Positions 48,205-60,539 are shown, counted from the stretch's first letter. The stretch is DNA of 64,000 bases from Metellina segmentata (GCA_947359465.1 OX375881.1:77585914-77649913); one strand, 5' to 3'. Notes: generated by a model not told the origin, from the letters alone. Program-made: numbers and translations.

Positions 48205-49378
48205 TTTTTGAAGATTCTAAAAAGGGTGTAAATTGCTATGTGAGAGTAACTCCATCGATCCAAATTTTTTCAATCAGGAATTACGAGTTGTTGTTTTTAG
48301 AACACAAAAGCATCTACAAACGGAACTCCAAAAATTTCCTTTACAAATTAAATTAGTCTTTAACTTTATATTTAATTAAACTTAAGTTGGCAGGTTTTTA
48401 TAGCGCAAGGCCCACATGTTTTACCAAGTAATTTGAACTTATTAGATTTAGATGTACATTTCATACTGCATTACTTTAAATCCATGATTTTTATATTTGC
48501 TACGAAATTACGAATAATTTACAAATCCTTTACCTTTGTAAGTGCCAACATGCTTAAAAATTAGTACAGTGCTTTCATGCTTAAAAATAGATCAGCTACT
48601 ACTTATCTAGGTGAAAAGTGAAACACCTTAAAAAATGTTAAAAGAAAACCAAAGCTAGCTTACTTCAGTGAATTACTCACAAAATTCACTATTTTATGCA
48701 CTCATAGATATATTATTTGCAAAGCTCATAGACCCTTTTCTGTCGTTTTGATTTCGTTTAATAGTGTAAATCTTAGCATTCAATTAAATTATAAAAAAAT
48801 GTGTTAACTTATACAGACCTTGACCATGTGACAAAAAATAGATTAGGCAGTATTTATAAACATTATTTTATTATATTTTGTACAAACTACACCCGTACAG
48901 TTTGCTATACATTATTTGAAAGGAAAAGGATTGTGATACAAGAACTTCTATATAAAATAATTTGTTCCTTTCTGTACCCTAAAATTCTTTCTAAGAACCG
49001 GGATCAATGTTTCTAAGTGTATTTAATAATTCACAATGTATAACATACTAAAATAGTAAACAGTTCTCTGTAAAAGTAATTACTTTAGGCATGCTTTAAT
49101 CAATGTATACGTGGTATTGAATCTACAAATAAGAAGCTACTATTTAAGATTTGATTTTTAGAACAGTGTATAAGCTTGGTTTTATTCTTTTAATATGACT
49201 CTCGTGACTCACACAATAACATAATGTATAATGAACAGAAAATATATTTATTAACTTTGATTCAAATTACTGCACTTTTTCCTAAATATACACATTTTAA
49301 TTACTGTATGTTAGCCGTTTTTTAGTATGTTAGGACCCAAGTGACCTACAAATTTCTGAAGTAGTTAGCTGATTGTTC
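48205..49378. other. AT-rich spacer between the direct repeats
   Basis: No protein motif was recognised in the 1.17 kb enclosed by the repeats. The frame at 48801-49016 does not begin with ATG and lacks a domain. The arrangement superficially resembles a small element with long terminal repeats, but TG...CA ends, a primer-binding site and a polypurine tract were not seen. Confidence 0.4.
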
Positions 49379-49626
49379 AATGAAAGCAACCTGAAATAAC
49401 ATGCAGCCGGCGAAAGTAGCGAGAGATTTCATGTACTATGACGTCACACCAAGCTCCACCTCGTTTTCAGTCACGTGACTTCGACGCGTTTTTTAATCGC
49501 TTATTATGCTTAAATTAAACTTTTTTTGTGATTTTTAAAGTTTTTCGGATTGTTAATGATCGAATTTGTAAAAAAAGTACCATTTTAGGACGTTTAGTGA
49601 CATAGTGCATATACCCTATTACACTT
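49379..49626 (+). repeat. 245-bp direct repeat, copy 2
   Basis: Partner of 47957-48204, here with a perfect tgacgtca (49440-49447) in catgtactatgacgtcacac. Its similarity to copy 1 stops abruptly at both ends. Confidence 0.85.
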
Positions 49627-49744
49627 GTGACCTTAAAACAGCTCTCACAGTCTCATGCAAATGACAATCGTTCTACTAAAGGCGTAATATATCGAATTTC
49701 GGCTACCGGTAAATTCTGGTGGAGGGCACTGTCGCGAGCTTAGC

Positions 49745-49855
49745 CAGCACTAAAAAAATAAAATTACGGTGCAGTATTATATATAACAGTGTAGCCACTC
49801 TACCATAAAGTACTTTTTGGTAACCAAAGTTGCACTGTTTCCCACCGGCTCGCTA
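49745..49855 (+). repeat. 105-bp repeat with TATA-like core, copy 2
   Basis: Alignable with 45597-45705: attacggtgcagtattatat, ataacagtgta, actttttggtaaccaaagtt, gcactgtttcccaccggc. It is followed 110 bp later by a SINE fragment. Confidence 0.65.
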
Positions 49856-49964
49856 AAGATTCTTAAAAATGGCTTATGTAAATGAGCTCGAAGGTTCTAA
49901 CACTGATGAGGTAGGTAGAATGTTGAATTTACGTTGCAGTGGAGCACAGCATCCTGTCAATTGG

Positions 49965-50045
49965 TCACAATCCAGTATCAATCCCAAATGGAAAAATCCA
50001 AGGATAACACCTCATCATTTTAAACCGAGGTCAAATGACATCCGC
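49965..50045 (-). mobile_element. Old SINE fragment, reverse orientation
   Basis: agtatcaatcccaaatggaa, aatccaaggataacacctca and ttttaaaccgaggtcaaatg are diverged forms of the inverted SINE core seen at 56170-56240. The 85-codon frame from 49869 that covers it is repeat-derived. Confidence 0.6.
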
Positions 50046-51610
50046 AACTGGTCTGATATAGAAAGAAGACAGGTTGCAGAGTATATGTATGTGAACCTCC
50101 TTAAAACGTTAATAATAACTTTTTGAAATAGGCTTGAGAGTTCTAATATATCTAAGACAATTGTTCAAAAATTTTGTAATGCCACTGATGAAGTAATCGA
50201 TGATGACCAATGAAAAAAATGTATAAGCGTGGTCCAATGAGATAGCATAAGAATATAATCATGTATTATTTCTTATTTAAAAGAAGTTTAGATTCTAAGC
50301 ACGTGTTCCAAATAATAAGTGCGTGACCTGGTTCATCAATCAAGAACTCCGTGTTCGCTTTTCACTTATGACATTGATCATGTTGTTTCTATTCCATCAA
50401 TGTCATAAAACACTAAAGCTTTTTATACAGTCTGGAACACTTACGAGTTTGCAAAGTACCTGGGAGCATGTGTCACGAAAATGTTAAAAATGAATTCTTC
50501 GTTTGCCCTTCAGATTTGCTGAGCATTTAGTAACTACAGTTATCTGGAGGGATATTTTTGTCTCAAGTGTAATTATTCCCAGATGTTTGCTTGTGATAAG
50601 ATTATAATTAATGTAGAGTACTTGGAGATAGTAGGTGCAGTTTTGTTCTTCCCTTTCTGAGTTAAGAGAAACATGCTATGTGCACAGATAGCCATTTATG
50701 TGAGGAATGACAATAAATGTTGAAAATAAAACGGATGTGAAATTGACATCCTGTGTTACTAAAACAAATAATTCTTTGTTTTAGTAGCAAGAATATTCTG
50801 TATATTTATGTTGATGGAATACTTCATACAAAATTTTTGGAGACTTTGACTGTTTTACAGGGTGTCTTTTAATTTATAAACGAAAAGTCTAGAATTTCCA
50901 TTAAATGTTTAAACACTTTTTTTCATTATACCCATTTAGTTTAATATATGGATAATAAAATGTATCTGTTATTCAATGGCGACCCATGGAACTCCAATGA
51001 ATATTTCCCTTTGAACTACGTTTGGATGCTTTTTGGGAGTATCATTATCAGCACAATGCAGATTTTCAAAATTCTATAAAAAATAACTGGCTATATTCCA
51101 AATGATATACAGTCTCAAACATCTCCAACAAAGCCTTTGTTTCAAATTTTTTTCTGTACATTTCTTTTGGGAAATTGACTTCCTTTTAAATTACACGTAA
51201 ACCCAAGCTCTCTGATTCGTTTTTTCAGTGTTCCAGCATATGACAGATCATAACGGTGTACAAAACATACGTTATGCGTGACAGTAGAATCTGCATATTG
51301 ATACAAGTTATTTGTAAAAAATTGGAAAATATGTCAATAATAAAATGTGTGTTTTGTCGTTTCAACAATGGAGAATTAAAGTAAGAACCGAAAATATTGA
51401 GTGAAAAATGTCATTTTCTGTTCAAAATGTGCATATTTTGAATACATGAACTTCTACGTTTCATTTAAACATATTGAGTTTTACTTAAAATGTAATCTAT
51501 TAAAATATATTTAATTACATATATCAATAATATTTTAATAATTATGATACTAACTGTTAACAATAATAGGAAATTTATATTAAGAAAAAGATTACCAAAT
51601 TAACATGTGA
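50046..51610. other. No recognised feature
   Basis: A ttacagggtgtctttta word at about 50857 resembles the MITE end at 43854, but no opposite end was found. Otherwise nothing. Confidence 0.35.
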
Positions 51611-51615
51611 ATTAA

Positions 51616-52196
51616 GGGGACTGTTGCAGTCCTTAGTCCGTAATGTAAAAAATGGTAGTATTTTAAGGAACATTTACTAATAATCTTTTATGTTTATTGA
51701 TTTGAATTTTTTTACAGGTTATGAAGACATTTATAAGCACTATATATAATACAGAGATTATCAAAAACCTTAAAATTAGAAGTTTTGAAACATTTTTTCA
51801 TCGATTCGTATATTTGTTTTTTTGAAAAATGACCAATTTTCATCCTTAACAACAATTAAAATTAACTTTTCTGAGCATATAGAAACAAATGCCTGTGTTA
51901 AAATATGTTATATGGTATGTTACATTTGTAACCGAATTTTTTTTACATTTGCTTTAATAGACTTTGAAAAATATTCCTATCTTGGAAAAATACAGTTTTT
52001 GAGATATTGAAGTTAAAAGCAAAAAATTGGCCTTACTTCAGGTACATACAGGGAATTTTCAAAAAAATTATTTAAAATACTTCTACTGAACGCATCTCCA
52101 TAACTAATATATAATTTTGAGCAGAATTGTACAAACATGTATTTAGATTGATAAAAAAAAATCGAAATTTTGAAAGAGTTTTGTAAACTGGTCCCC
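51616..52196. mobile_element. TTAA-flanked MITE, 581 bp
   Basis: TTAA|ggggactgttgcagtcc at the left and aaactggtcccc|TTAA at the right (TTAA at 51612-51615 and 52197-52200). TTAA target duplications are the mark of piggyBac-type transposition. The terminal match is short (ggggac), and no transposase is encoded, so the assignment is moderate. Confidence 0.6.
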
Positions 52197-52686
52197 TTAA
52201 ATGACATGTAAATGTTACTTTGAAGAGATACAGAATGGATTAGAGTATAATAGCAAATAGTAAAAGAAATAACAATAAATAGCGTACGTGAAACATTTTA
52301 GAGACATGTATCTAAAAATTAAAACTCAACGCTATTAACGAAAAGAAAGATGAACAGTTTATAACCTTTTCATCTGAAAGGAAACAGAAAAATATATTCC
52401 ATGGAGTTTGAAAATTGCATTTAAAGTGGACATTCTTAAAACACTCATAATTGTAAACCATAGCAAGAATATAAATAGCATAAAAATTTCAATCAATTCG
52501 TTCAATTCTTTTGATCTCTTTTCAATGTGAATGACTTTTGTCGTCATTTCAACAACCCTATTGAACATAAAAAACACAATCCCTATCCTTATTTTAATAT
52601 TTCAACCAACACTCTTCAAAAGTAAAGAATATTCTAATTAGATTTTAACAAAGTTAGGGACGAAATTATTTTTATAAAACGAATTT

Positions 52687-53340
52687 ATGGTGATAACGCC
52701 TCATGGGCATAAAAACTTCGAAAACGGTTTAAAATCCTGTAAAATTTATTCCTCCAGAAAGAGAAAATATGCAGCGCGAAAAACATTTTTGAGTTATTTT
52801 TCCGCCAAATCCAACCTCGTTTTTATCACGAAAACTTCGAATGCGGGGAATGACTTTGGGGTTTTCCAAGGCGACAATGTTTGCATCTCATTCTGTGGAG
52901 AAAAACACAAAAAAAGGATAGCACGCATCAAAAATACTTCTGATTTGGACTCGGTCCAAAGTTCTTTTAAATGTAATCATCCACAAAACACAATTTGCTG
53001 AAATCGTCACATGAATTCGCCTCCAGAGTTTAGGCTGATTATAGAAGCTGAAATTTGATGGCGAGAGGAAAAAAGGACAATCCGTAAACACCCGACGCTT
53101 CAAAAGAGGAATTTCAAAAATTAGTGCTGTTCATTTTAACTGGTAAAAAAGAATACAATTACTTCCACTCTCACGTCTTTCATTAGAGGAGAAACCATTA
53201 AACTTTATGCCGATTCGGCTTGCAACGGGAAGATGATACGCTTGCGAAAGGCTTGAAATTATTCGGTTATTAAATGTGACACGTTGTTTATGCTAATGAC
53301 ATCATGGAACGCATTTTACTTAGATTTTCTCATCCCTGTC
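52687..53340. other. Less AT-rich block, possible regulatory or coding DNA
   Basis: More balanced base composition than its flanks, with no repeat partner. A frame from ATG at 52687 is open for 104 codons (Lys/Ser/Asn-rich, no domain found). It also holds tttatgctaatgacatcat at 53289-53307, an octamer-like ATGCTAAT next to a CRE-like TGACATCA. It could be a conserved non-coding element. Unresolved. Confidence 0.35.
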
Positions 53341-53968
53341 TTCATTATTATCTGTTGAACAAAGACCCTTGTGAGTTACGCTCATTCGTTCCTGTTTTAT
53401 TTTCACTTTTAGTGAGTAATAAGGACACGGGACTCCAAATATGCTTAACAAATGGATGGTGCTTATGAAGTTACAGCATTATGGCGTCAATTACTTATAA
53501 AATTGTTGAAAAAAATCTCATAAATCTGGATGAATGTGAGCCAGATTAGTGACGATCCGGCTATTATATGTGCGTTATTAGGAATGATTGAAGACATTTG
53601 ATGACTCAATTAAAGCGCATTGACGTACTTTTAAATTATATTTTCTAGTTAGGCTTAAGAGTTCCATTTTAATATTCGAACAGTGGAGGAAACACCGTTG
53701 GATAATATTACAGTTATAAGGTGTTTAGCTGAGAAAGATATTTAGTTTCACATCTTGCCTTTTTTTTTTTTTATAGCATTTTCACAGCTTAAAATGCAGT
53801 AAACATTCTTACATTTTATGACACCTTAATAGTAAGGATTTAATGTTTTCCTCAATCGTCTTAGTGAATTAGCAAACTTTTATCTCTTGTCGAGTGAGTA
53901 TACCAGATGAATAGGAGTTCAAAACTGGATCCAAACAAAATACCTTATTGGGGGCTGGTGCACTTTAA

Positions 53969-54790
53969 GGTGTATGTATACATTAGGAAACACGAAAATC
54001 AATCAAAATATTAATATTTCTTTTATTAATTCAAATTATATTCCAATTCGATACAAAGTTTTTTCAAATATTCGAAATAGTTTTCTAGTTACAAGAATTT
54101 TCGTTAGGTACTTTCACCATGAACACACATGATTCCAAAATTTTAAACTCAATTTCTGAAGAACTGCGGTTTTGCAATAGGATGCTTTGTTCGAAACGTG
54201 ATAGCTCCACAGTAATTTCATCTATTATAATTATTATCACATCATTATGATTTATAGAATAAAGTGGACGTTTTGAACCAAGATCAGAGAATTTCAATCA
54301 GAAAATTTAGTTGATAAATGGATTTAAATTTATTTTTAAATTTTGAAATTATTGGAATTTTTTTTTATGTTTCTTTGATTCAAAATTTGTAAAAGAAAAC
54401 CTATTTCTTCTAGCAACTTAATGGTCGTTCAAAATATCAAAACTAATATTAGGAACAATATATATTAGACAACAACTAACACACACAACTACAACAACTA
54501 CTAACTACTACTACTAACACAACTCTACAACAACTACTAACTACTACTAACACAACTACAACAACTACTAACTACTACTACTAACACAACTACAACAACT
54601 AATATTAGAATTTTAGATATCACGCTTAAAAAAACAAGTTAATATATCTTGATTAGATAATTAATTATTTGCAAAATCTGATTTTTTATCCCTGAAATGG
54701 TTTTAAGAATTCGCCAACTACATGTAGTAACAGAAATGGATTTTTTAAAGTCAAAATTAAAAAAAAAATATTCTAGTGTATCCGTACACC
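53969..54790. mobile_element. TTAA-flanked MITE, 822 bp
   Basis: TTAA|ggtgtatgtatacatt at the left and agtgtatccgtacacc|TTAA at the right (53965-53968 and 54791-54794): 16-bp imperfect inverted ends with a TTAA duplication, as for piggyBac-type elements. It has no transposase. It holds the minisatellite at 54472-54605, and its interior recurs at 44585-45110. Confidence 0.75.
54472..54605. repeat. About 40-bp minisatellite (acaacaactactaacta)
   Basis: Three units of acaacaactactaactacta followed by ctaacacaact, internally built on cta/aca triplets. It expanded inside the TTAA-flanked MITE. Confidence 0.92.
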
Positions 54791-54799
54791 TTAAATCTC

Positions 54800-56120
54800 T
54801 TCTGGCATTAAATGTACTCACATTGCGTAGTGTATAAGTATAATCTGTGGGGTGCCATCTCCGGCTGCAACAAATCCAATTAAATTTGTTCAAATCCTGT
54901 GTTAAACTGAAACTTGAATCAACTTCCGGTACGCAAACTCTACTTCCGGTTTGAAAAGTTTGCATCAAGGTTTTTTCAAATCGAAATATTTCAACTTATG
55001 TTTTCGTTAGAGACAAAACAAAAACAGTTTTGGTAAGAGAAGAGTTCATATCGTAAGAATATTCAATTAAAAAAATTTCGAAGTTATGGTCAAAAATTGA
55101 CTTTTTAAAGTAGTCAGATACCTTAGTATGAATTATTTTATTTTAAAACTGGTAAGATGAATAAATTTAATTATGATTTGATTAACTCATTTCAAATACG
55201 GACATTAAAATTTTCAAGTAGTATCAGATGAAATTACACTACTTAACCAAAAGTGACTGACACGTACTGTCAGAATTGATGATGTGTTTATCAGATCTAA
55301 TAATTTTAATTTAAATTTATTTCCGCTGTTTCTTTGTTTAATCAACGTACTACTTGTAAGTCCCGTGTTTTTCTGTGGTGCACGAAAGGTTTGCTTTTTG
55401 TAAATAAAAGTACTGTCAGAATAACTGTTTATAAGAATTGCTGCCATCATGCTCTACTTTATTGCTATTATTCCACGAATACCTTAACAACTTACAAACT
55501 ATAACTATCGATCATCGTATCATTAAACACCTGTTATACAACTAGCATATATAGGTAGGACGAATTGCCTAATATAGGCACCAGAGGTTCGCAATTAGAA
55601 TTGTATTAAATTAATCCCACAGATTATTAAACTTATCTATTAGCTCAACTATTACGCTCTCACATATGTCATATGATAACATTTGATGTTTAAGAGCCAT
55701 ATAGAAAACTGTTATAAGCTTATGAAATCCGTAAGAAAATTTAAATGGGCGTATTTGACGAGAAAAACACTAGGTAATACAAAGAACTGGATAGAATAAA
55801 CTATATTTTAAGATTAAAAATATCACAGTTAAAAAAGTTATATACTTTTTCAATAGCTGAATCCAAATAGATATACTGGATATGGACTTACAAAAACTTT
55901 GTTTCATAGTTGAACTGTCGTAGTGCAGTATGTTTTCAAGTCACATGGGATATTTTTTCTGTCGAACTAATTGTGTGTGGAATTAGTCTTTTTTTGCGAT
56001 GAAACGTACCTCTTGTACGTATTTGGGATCATGACGTCATTCGACGTGTTTTTTGAATACGATTTCAGCACGATTATGATCTTTCTAATTAATTCAACAA
56101 TTGATTGGTAGGGTGAAGTT
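54800..56120. other. No recognised feature
   Basis: A CRE (tgacgtca) stands at 56033-56040 in gggatcatgacgtcattcg. The minus-strand frame 55214-55450 has no motif. Confidence 0.35.
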
Positions 56121-56123
56121 AAT

Positions 56124-56440
56124 TTTAATTAACGTCGTACTAGAGCAACACAACGGGCTATTGACGACGGTCCGGGATCAATCCCCTAAGGCAAAGGTCC
56201 GAGGACAACGTCACGTAATTTTGAACCACGGTCAGATGACGATGCAACACCTAAGCTGGCATGCCACTCTCTAAACTTCCACACCAAACCAACCTGCGGA
56301 CTTTCGGCCACGACAGATTTAAGGTGCATCAGCCGCTACATTACTCTTACAAATATCCATGCACTGACCCGGATTCAAACTAGGAACATTCCGATCTAGA
56401 GGCTAACACCTTAAACACCAGACAGGTTGGTCGGTGACAG
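56124..56440 (-). mobile_element. Full-length tRNA-derived SINE (LINE-tailed family)
   Basis: Read on the minus strand: a tRNA-like head with the A-box region (ggtgtttaaggtgttagcct) and a B-box-like gtttgaatccgggtc, a body with gtgtggaagtttagagagtg and tggttcaaaattacgtgacg, then a 3' tail cccgttgtgttgctctagt (56139-56157). The B-box carries gtttgaa instead of gttcgaa, so pol III activity may be reduced. The tail matches the 3' end of the LINE at 10810-11585. The head overlaps the 288-bp tandem triplication to its right. Confidence 0.9.
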
Positions 56441-57183
56441 TTGATTGTTGAATGCCCATTAGATCAAACGTAGCCAAACGAGCACAAAATCGCAATTTAA
56501 GGTGACTCCGATATGTATCATGTGAAAGCATTTGGGTATAGTTTGATTCTTACGAGTTGTTAGTAGAGTAACTTGGATTTCAACAAGTCAATACTATAGA
56601 TCAGGTGTTGATCAGGTAATCACAACACATTACGCTTACAAATATCCATTCACTGACCCGGATTCAAACTAGGAACATTCCGATCTAGAGGCTAACACCT
56701 TAAACACCAGACAGGTTGGTCGGTGACAGTTGATTGTTGAATGCCCATTAGATCAAACGTAGCCAAACGAGCACAAAACGCAATTTAAGGTGGCTCCGAT
56801 ATGTATCATGTGAAAGCATTTGGGTATAGTTTGATTCTTACAAGTTGTTAGTAGAGTAACTTGGATTTCAACAAGTCAATACTATAGATCAGGTGTTGAT
56901 CAGGTAATCACAACACATTACGCTTACAAATATCCATTCACTGACCCGGATTCAAACTAGGAACATTCCGATCTAGAGGCTAACACCTTAAACACCAGAC
57001 AGGTTGGTCGGTGACAGTTGATTGTTGAATGCCCATTAGATCAAACGTAGCCAAACGAGCACAAAACGCAATTTAAGGTGGCTCCGATATGTATCATGTG
57101 AAAGCATTTGGGTATAGTTTGATTCTTACGAGTTGTTAGTAGAGTAACTTGGATTTCAACAAGTCAATACTATAGATCAGGTG
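56338..57183. repeat. Recent 288-bp tandem triplication including a SINE head
   Basis: Three units with the word acaaatatccat at 56349, 56638 and 56926 (spacing 289 and 288). They are almost identical: copy 1 differs by gcactg for ttcactg, a 1-bp insertion (aaaatcgc) and gtgact for gtggct. Each unit carries the tRNA-like SINE head (inverse orientation) plus about 200 bp of unique flank. The third unit is truncated at gatcaggtg. The near identity points to a very recent duplication, or possibly an assembly artefact. Confidence 0.95.
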
Positions 57184-57509
57184 ATAAACTGAAACGAAAA
57201 CAAAGCTCTTCTACAACTAATGTATTTAGCGTGGGTGATGATTTAAGTTTATAGTTTTCCTTTGTGCCGAGAGAAATTGAAAGCAGGATAACGAGTTAAC
57301 AGAGATCCAATCATTCTAGGAAATTGCAAACCATGCTTTTTCGTATGATAGTATGACCGCCTTTTTGTAAGGACTTTCATTCATTTCCGAACACCGACTG
57401 TTCCAAAATCGACTAGTACTTTTGTTGCAGTCGTGAAATAATCTGAAGTCAAATCTTTCTTCCCTGTCTGTTTTTTCTGTTAAAACTAAAAATATCTATC
57501 CGATACTTC

Positions 57510-58620
57510 AAATACAATCCAACACATGATACACATACTTTCAGACAGAAATATCATGTTGAATTCTAGGCGGAAGATGTACTAGAAAGGAATTCCCTTT
57601 ATGAAATGGAGTGGCAATGTAACGTGAATCGTACATCAGAAGTATAACAGAATCTGAATCCAAACATACAAGAAACACATACTTTCAAACAGAAAACATT
57701 GACTTCTAATAGAAATCTAAACGAATAATATACCATGAAAGAATTCTCTTTGTGAAATGGAATTGAAACAACATAAATCCTACAGCGAGTGGATAACAGT
57801 ACACTTGACACTTGTCATCCACTTGCTGTACAATTCACGTTGCTACCATTTCAATTCACATGGGGAATTCCTTCCAAGTACATTTTCCAACGAGATATCT
57901 CCGTGATCTTTCAGTCAGGAGTCAATGCTTTCTTTTGTAAGTATGTGTCTTATGTATATTTGGATTCAGGTACTGTTATGCTTCTGATGTACGATTCACG
58001 TTATTAGCATTATTCACTTTCATTGACTTCTAACAGAAAGATCACTGAGAAATCTAGTTAGAAAATGTACCAGGGGGAAGGAATTCCCCATATGAAAAGG
58101 AATGACAATAACGCGTGAATCGTACAGAAAGTGAATAACAGTACATGAATTCAAGTACGCATATTTTCAGAAAGAAAGTATTGTAGTCTGGCAGTACGAT
58201 CGTGACAAAATTTAAACGGATGTATGAAAAAGAAATTCACCGCGTGAAATGGAATGGTAGTAATTAAATCGTAAACCAGAAAACAAAAGGATAACAGCAC
58301 TTGAATCCAAATACACAAAATACAAAATGTATTGGTGTTTGAGAGAACAATAGCACTGAAGTTTTGATGGAAGATATACGAAGAATTAATACCCCATAAT
58401 AAATATAATGGAAACAAATAAATTTTAATAGCAAAAAGGTAATAATAGTACCTGTGTGTGAATCCAAATACATACTTTATATACATACTTTAAAAACAGA
58501 AATTATTGGCGTCTGACAGAACGAACACGGAAGAGTCTAGACGGAAGACATACAAGGAAGGAATTTCCTGTATGAAATGGAATGGCAACAACGTGAATCG
58601 TGCAGGAAAAGGCTAATAGT
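57510..58620. repeat. 150-180-bp tandem array, one unit inverted
   Basis: About seven units. The aaggaattcc..tatgaaatgg word, with variants, lies at 57589, 57741, 58080, 58232, 58382 and 58560, and in reverse at 57864. Other unit words: gaatccaaatacat, cacatactttcagacagaaa and aacgtgaatcgtac. Unit 3 (about 57806-58015) is inverted, with a hairpin at its left junction (cagcgagtggat...atccacttgctg). The array has open frames on the minus strand in several units and on the plus strand in the inverted one, all reading the same unit sense. Confidence 0.88.
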
Positions 58621-58900
58621 CATTAATTGATGCGCCCATCAGAAGCTAATGGAAAAATCGTTAATCGGCAGTAGCAGTTAGTGGCGCTTCTCAAATGATC
58701 TAATGGGCAGCAAGTATACCATCGATGGGAAACAGAGAACCGATTGCAAAAAGTCAGTTGTCAACTTTATGTGTAAGTGAAATTTAACCTTGCAAATAAA
58801 AATGTAATGCTGATTTGTCCGAAATTATTCGAAAGGAAACATCATATTTCTTAAGCCTTAAAAATGTTTTAGATTTTGCTTTATAATAGTCTATTAAATG

Positions 58901-58984
58901 TCTCCTTCACAAGTGGCCATCGCTTCCGGCCTTGTAGTGGCCAATGGCTTAGGTCAAATGTGCCCGCCATTAGAAAAAAAAGTA
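58901..58984 (+). mobile_element. 5'-truncated SINE (A-tailed family)
   Basis: The last 70 bp of the SINE at 17906 (tcgcttccggccttgtagtg, aatgtgcccgccattaga) with an A-tail. It is flanked by a perfect 9-bp target duplication, tattaaatg (58892-58900 and 58985-58993). An 87-codon frame running through it is not a gene. Confidence 0.92.
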
Positions 58985-58999
58985 TATTAAATGTTTTTG

Positions 59000-59620
59000 T
59001 GGTTTTAATGCCTTGTAATAAGAACGATATAAACTTTGTTTGTAAGCCTATAACTACCATTGTACATACTTATTTGAAGCAACGAGAAATAGTTGTGCAA
59101 ATATATAACTTGCTGACACAATCCGGATTGATTCCTTAAATGTTAGATGCATTGATTAGGTAGTATTAGTTTTTTTAAAACTTCATTACTTAAATTCCCT
59201 AACAATCTGTGTATTTTTAAATGGTATGTTCCAAAATTCGTATATTTCCTATTTAGCATAAGTAATTTGTAGTTTAAAGACATAATTTAAATACTTCGTA
59301 AAGCATAATTAATTAGAGTGAAAGCTAGATTTTTTAAAATGCAATGATTTTAAGAGAATGTTAGAGATATTGCTTACGAATAAAAAAGAAGTAACTGCAA
59401 TACTCAGCAAACCCTTCGAAAATTGAAGCACATCAAAGTAAAATTAATCTATACTTCAAATTAGAATTTGAAAGAAATTGCAACTGTAAACTCTCAAATT
59501 TAAAATAATCTCAAATACGTTCATTTAAAAGTTAATACATTTTGCTTTTAGGTAACGTAATCTATCAACTTAATGAACGAAATGTTAAATTTTTACTCAA
59601 TGTAAGATTTAATCTGTTTT
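59000..59620. other. AT-rich DNA without recognised features
   Basis: Nothing recognised between the SINE fragment and the microsatellite. Confidence 0.45.
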
Positions 59621-59626
59621 CCGTAA

Positions 59627-59627
<1 letters not shown>

Positions 59628-59679
<52 letters not shown>
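59628..59679. repeat. (CA)n microsatellite
   Basis: About 26 uninterrupted CA units. Confidence 0.97.
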
Positions 59680-59680
<1 letters not shown>

Positions 59681-59699
59681 CAAATCTCAAATCTAATTA

Positions 59700-60240
59700 C
59701 ATAAAATGTTAAGACCTGCTGGGTTTAAGTGGCTATTAAAGTTTTGATTGGTTGTGTAACGTCACGAGTGAGAAAAGTTTATAATTGCCTTGATTGGCTG
59801 TGTGATGTCACGTGTAGGCGGAGTTTTGTTTGGCTTTCATTGGGAATGTATCAATAAGACATTTATCAGACGAATAAATAATAATAATAGAATATAAAAT
59901 TAGTGCAAGCACAATTGCTTTAAAAGATTGATTGTTGATTAATAGTTATTATTTACATGGGAATTTAAAGAAAAAGAGTTAAGTCAAGTAAGTTAATTTC
60001 GTAATACTTTATAGTGAAACGGATCAAACCTGATTGTTGTTGAATAATTTAATAATTTTAAAGTTTTACAAATTGCTAGTGATCAGCAAAAATTGCAAGA
60101 TTTTGTTGATAAAAGGTTTATACATAGCCGTCACACACCGTCAGGTTTAAAAAATTAAAAAATGAAGTTAGACCAAAATAAATAAATTTTTCGATTCATC
60201 CTTCGTAAGATGTGCCCTCTTTTATCCTACTTTGAAATAA
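59700..60240 (+). repeat. CCAAT/CRE-bearing interspersed repeat, copy C
   Basis: Shares with copies A and B the tandem units gattggttgtgtaacgtcac and gattggctgtgtgatgtcac, the taggcggag word, and the 3' end aatgaagttagacc.aaataa followed by cgtaagatgtgccctctttt. The middle is more diverged and longer than in A and B. Confidence 0.8.
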
Positions 60241-60539
60241 TTCACACTGTATTCATTAAGAAGTTAATAGATTTTACTTTCAGATGACGCAATCCATCAA
60301 CTTCAGCAAATCAAAAATTTAATTTTCACTCAACGTAAGATTCAATCCAGGCGTACCCCTAACATAGATTTGAATGATTCACACCCGTCTATTCATAAAT
60401 AAATCCACTTGAAATCCAACCAAAGTATGCCGTATCTTGCAACCACTACCCATAAATTAAACATACCTATTCATCAAACTGAATCTAATCTCTTGAGGTT
60501 TCACAAATGTAGTGGTAGGTAACGTAATTTGCTAAACAT

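Noticed and set aside
47957..49626. LTR retrotransposon suggested by direct repeats
   Set aside because: No TG...CA ends, primer-binding site, polypurine tract or gag/pol coding was seen in the 1.2 kb interior.
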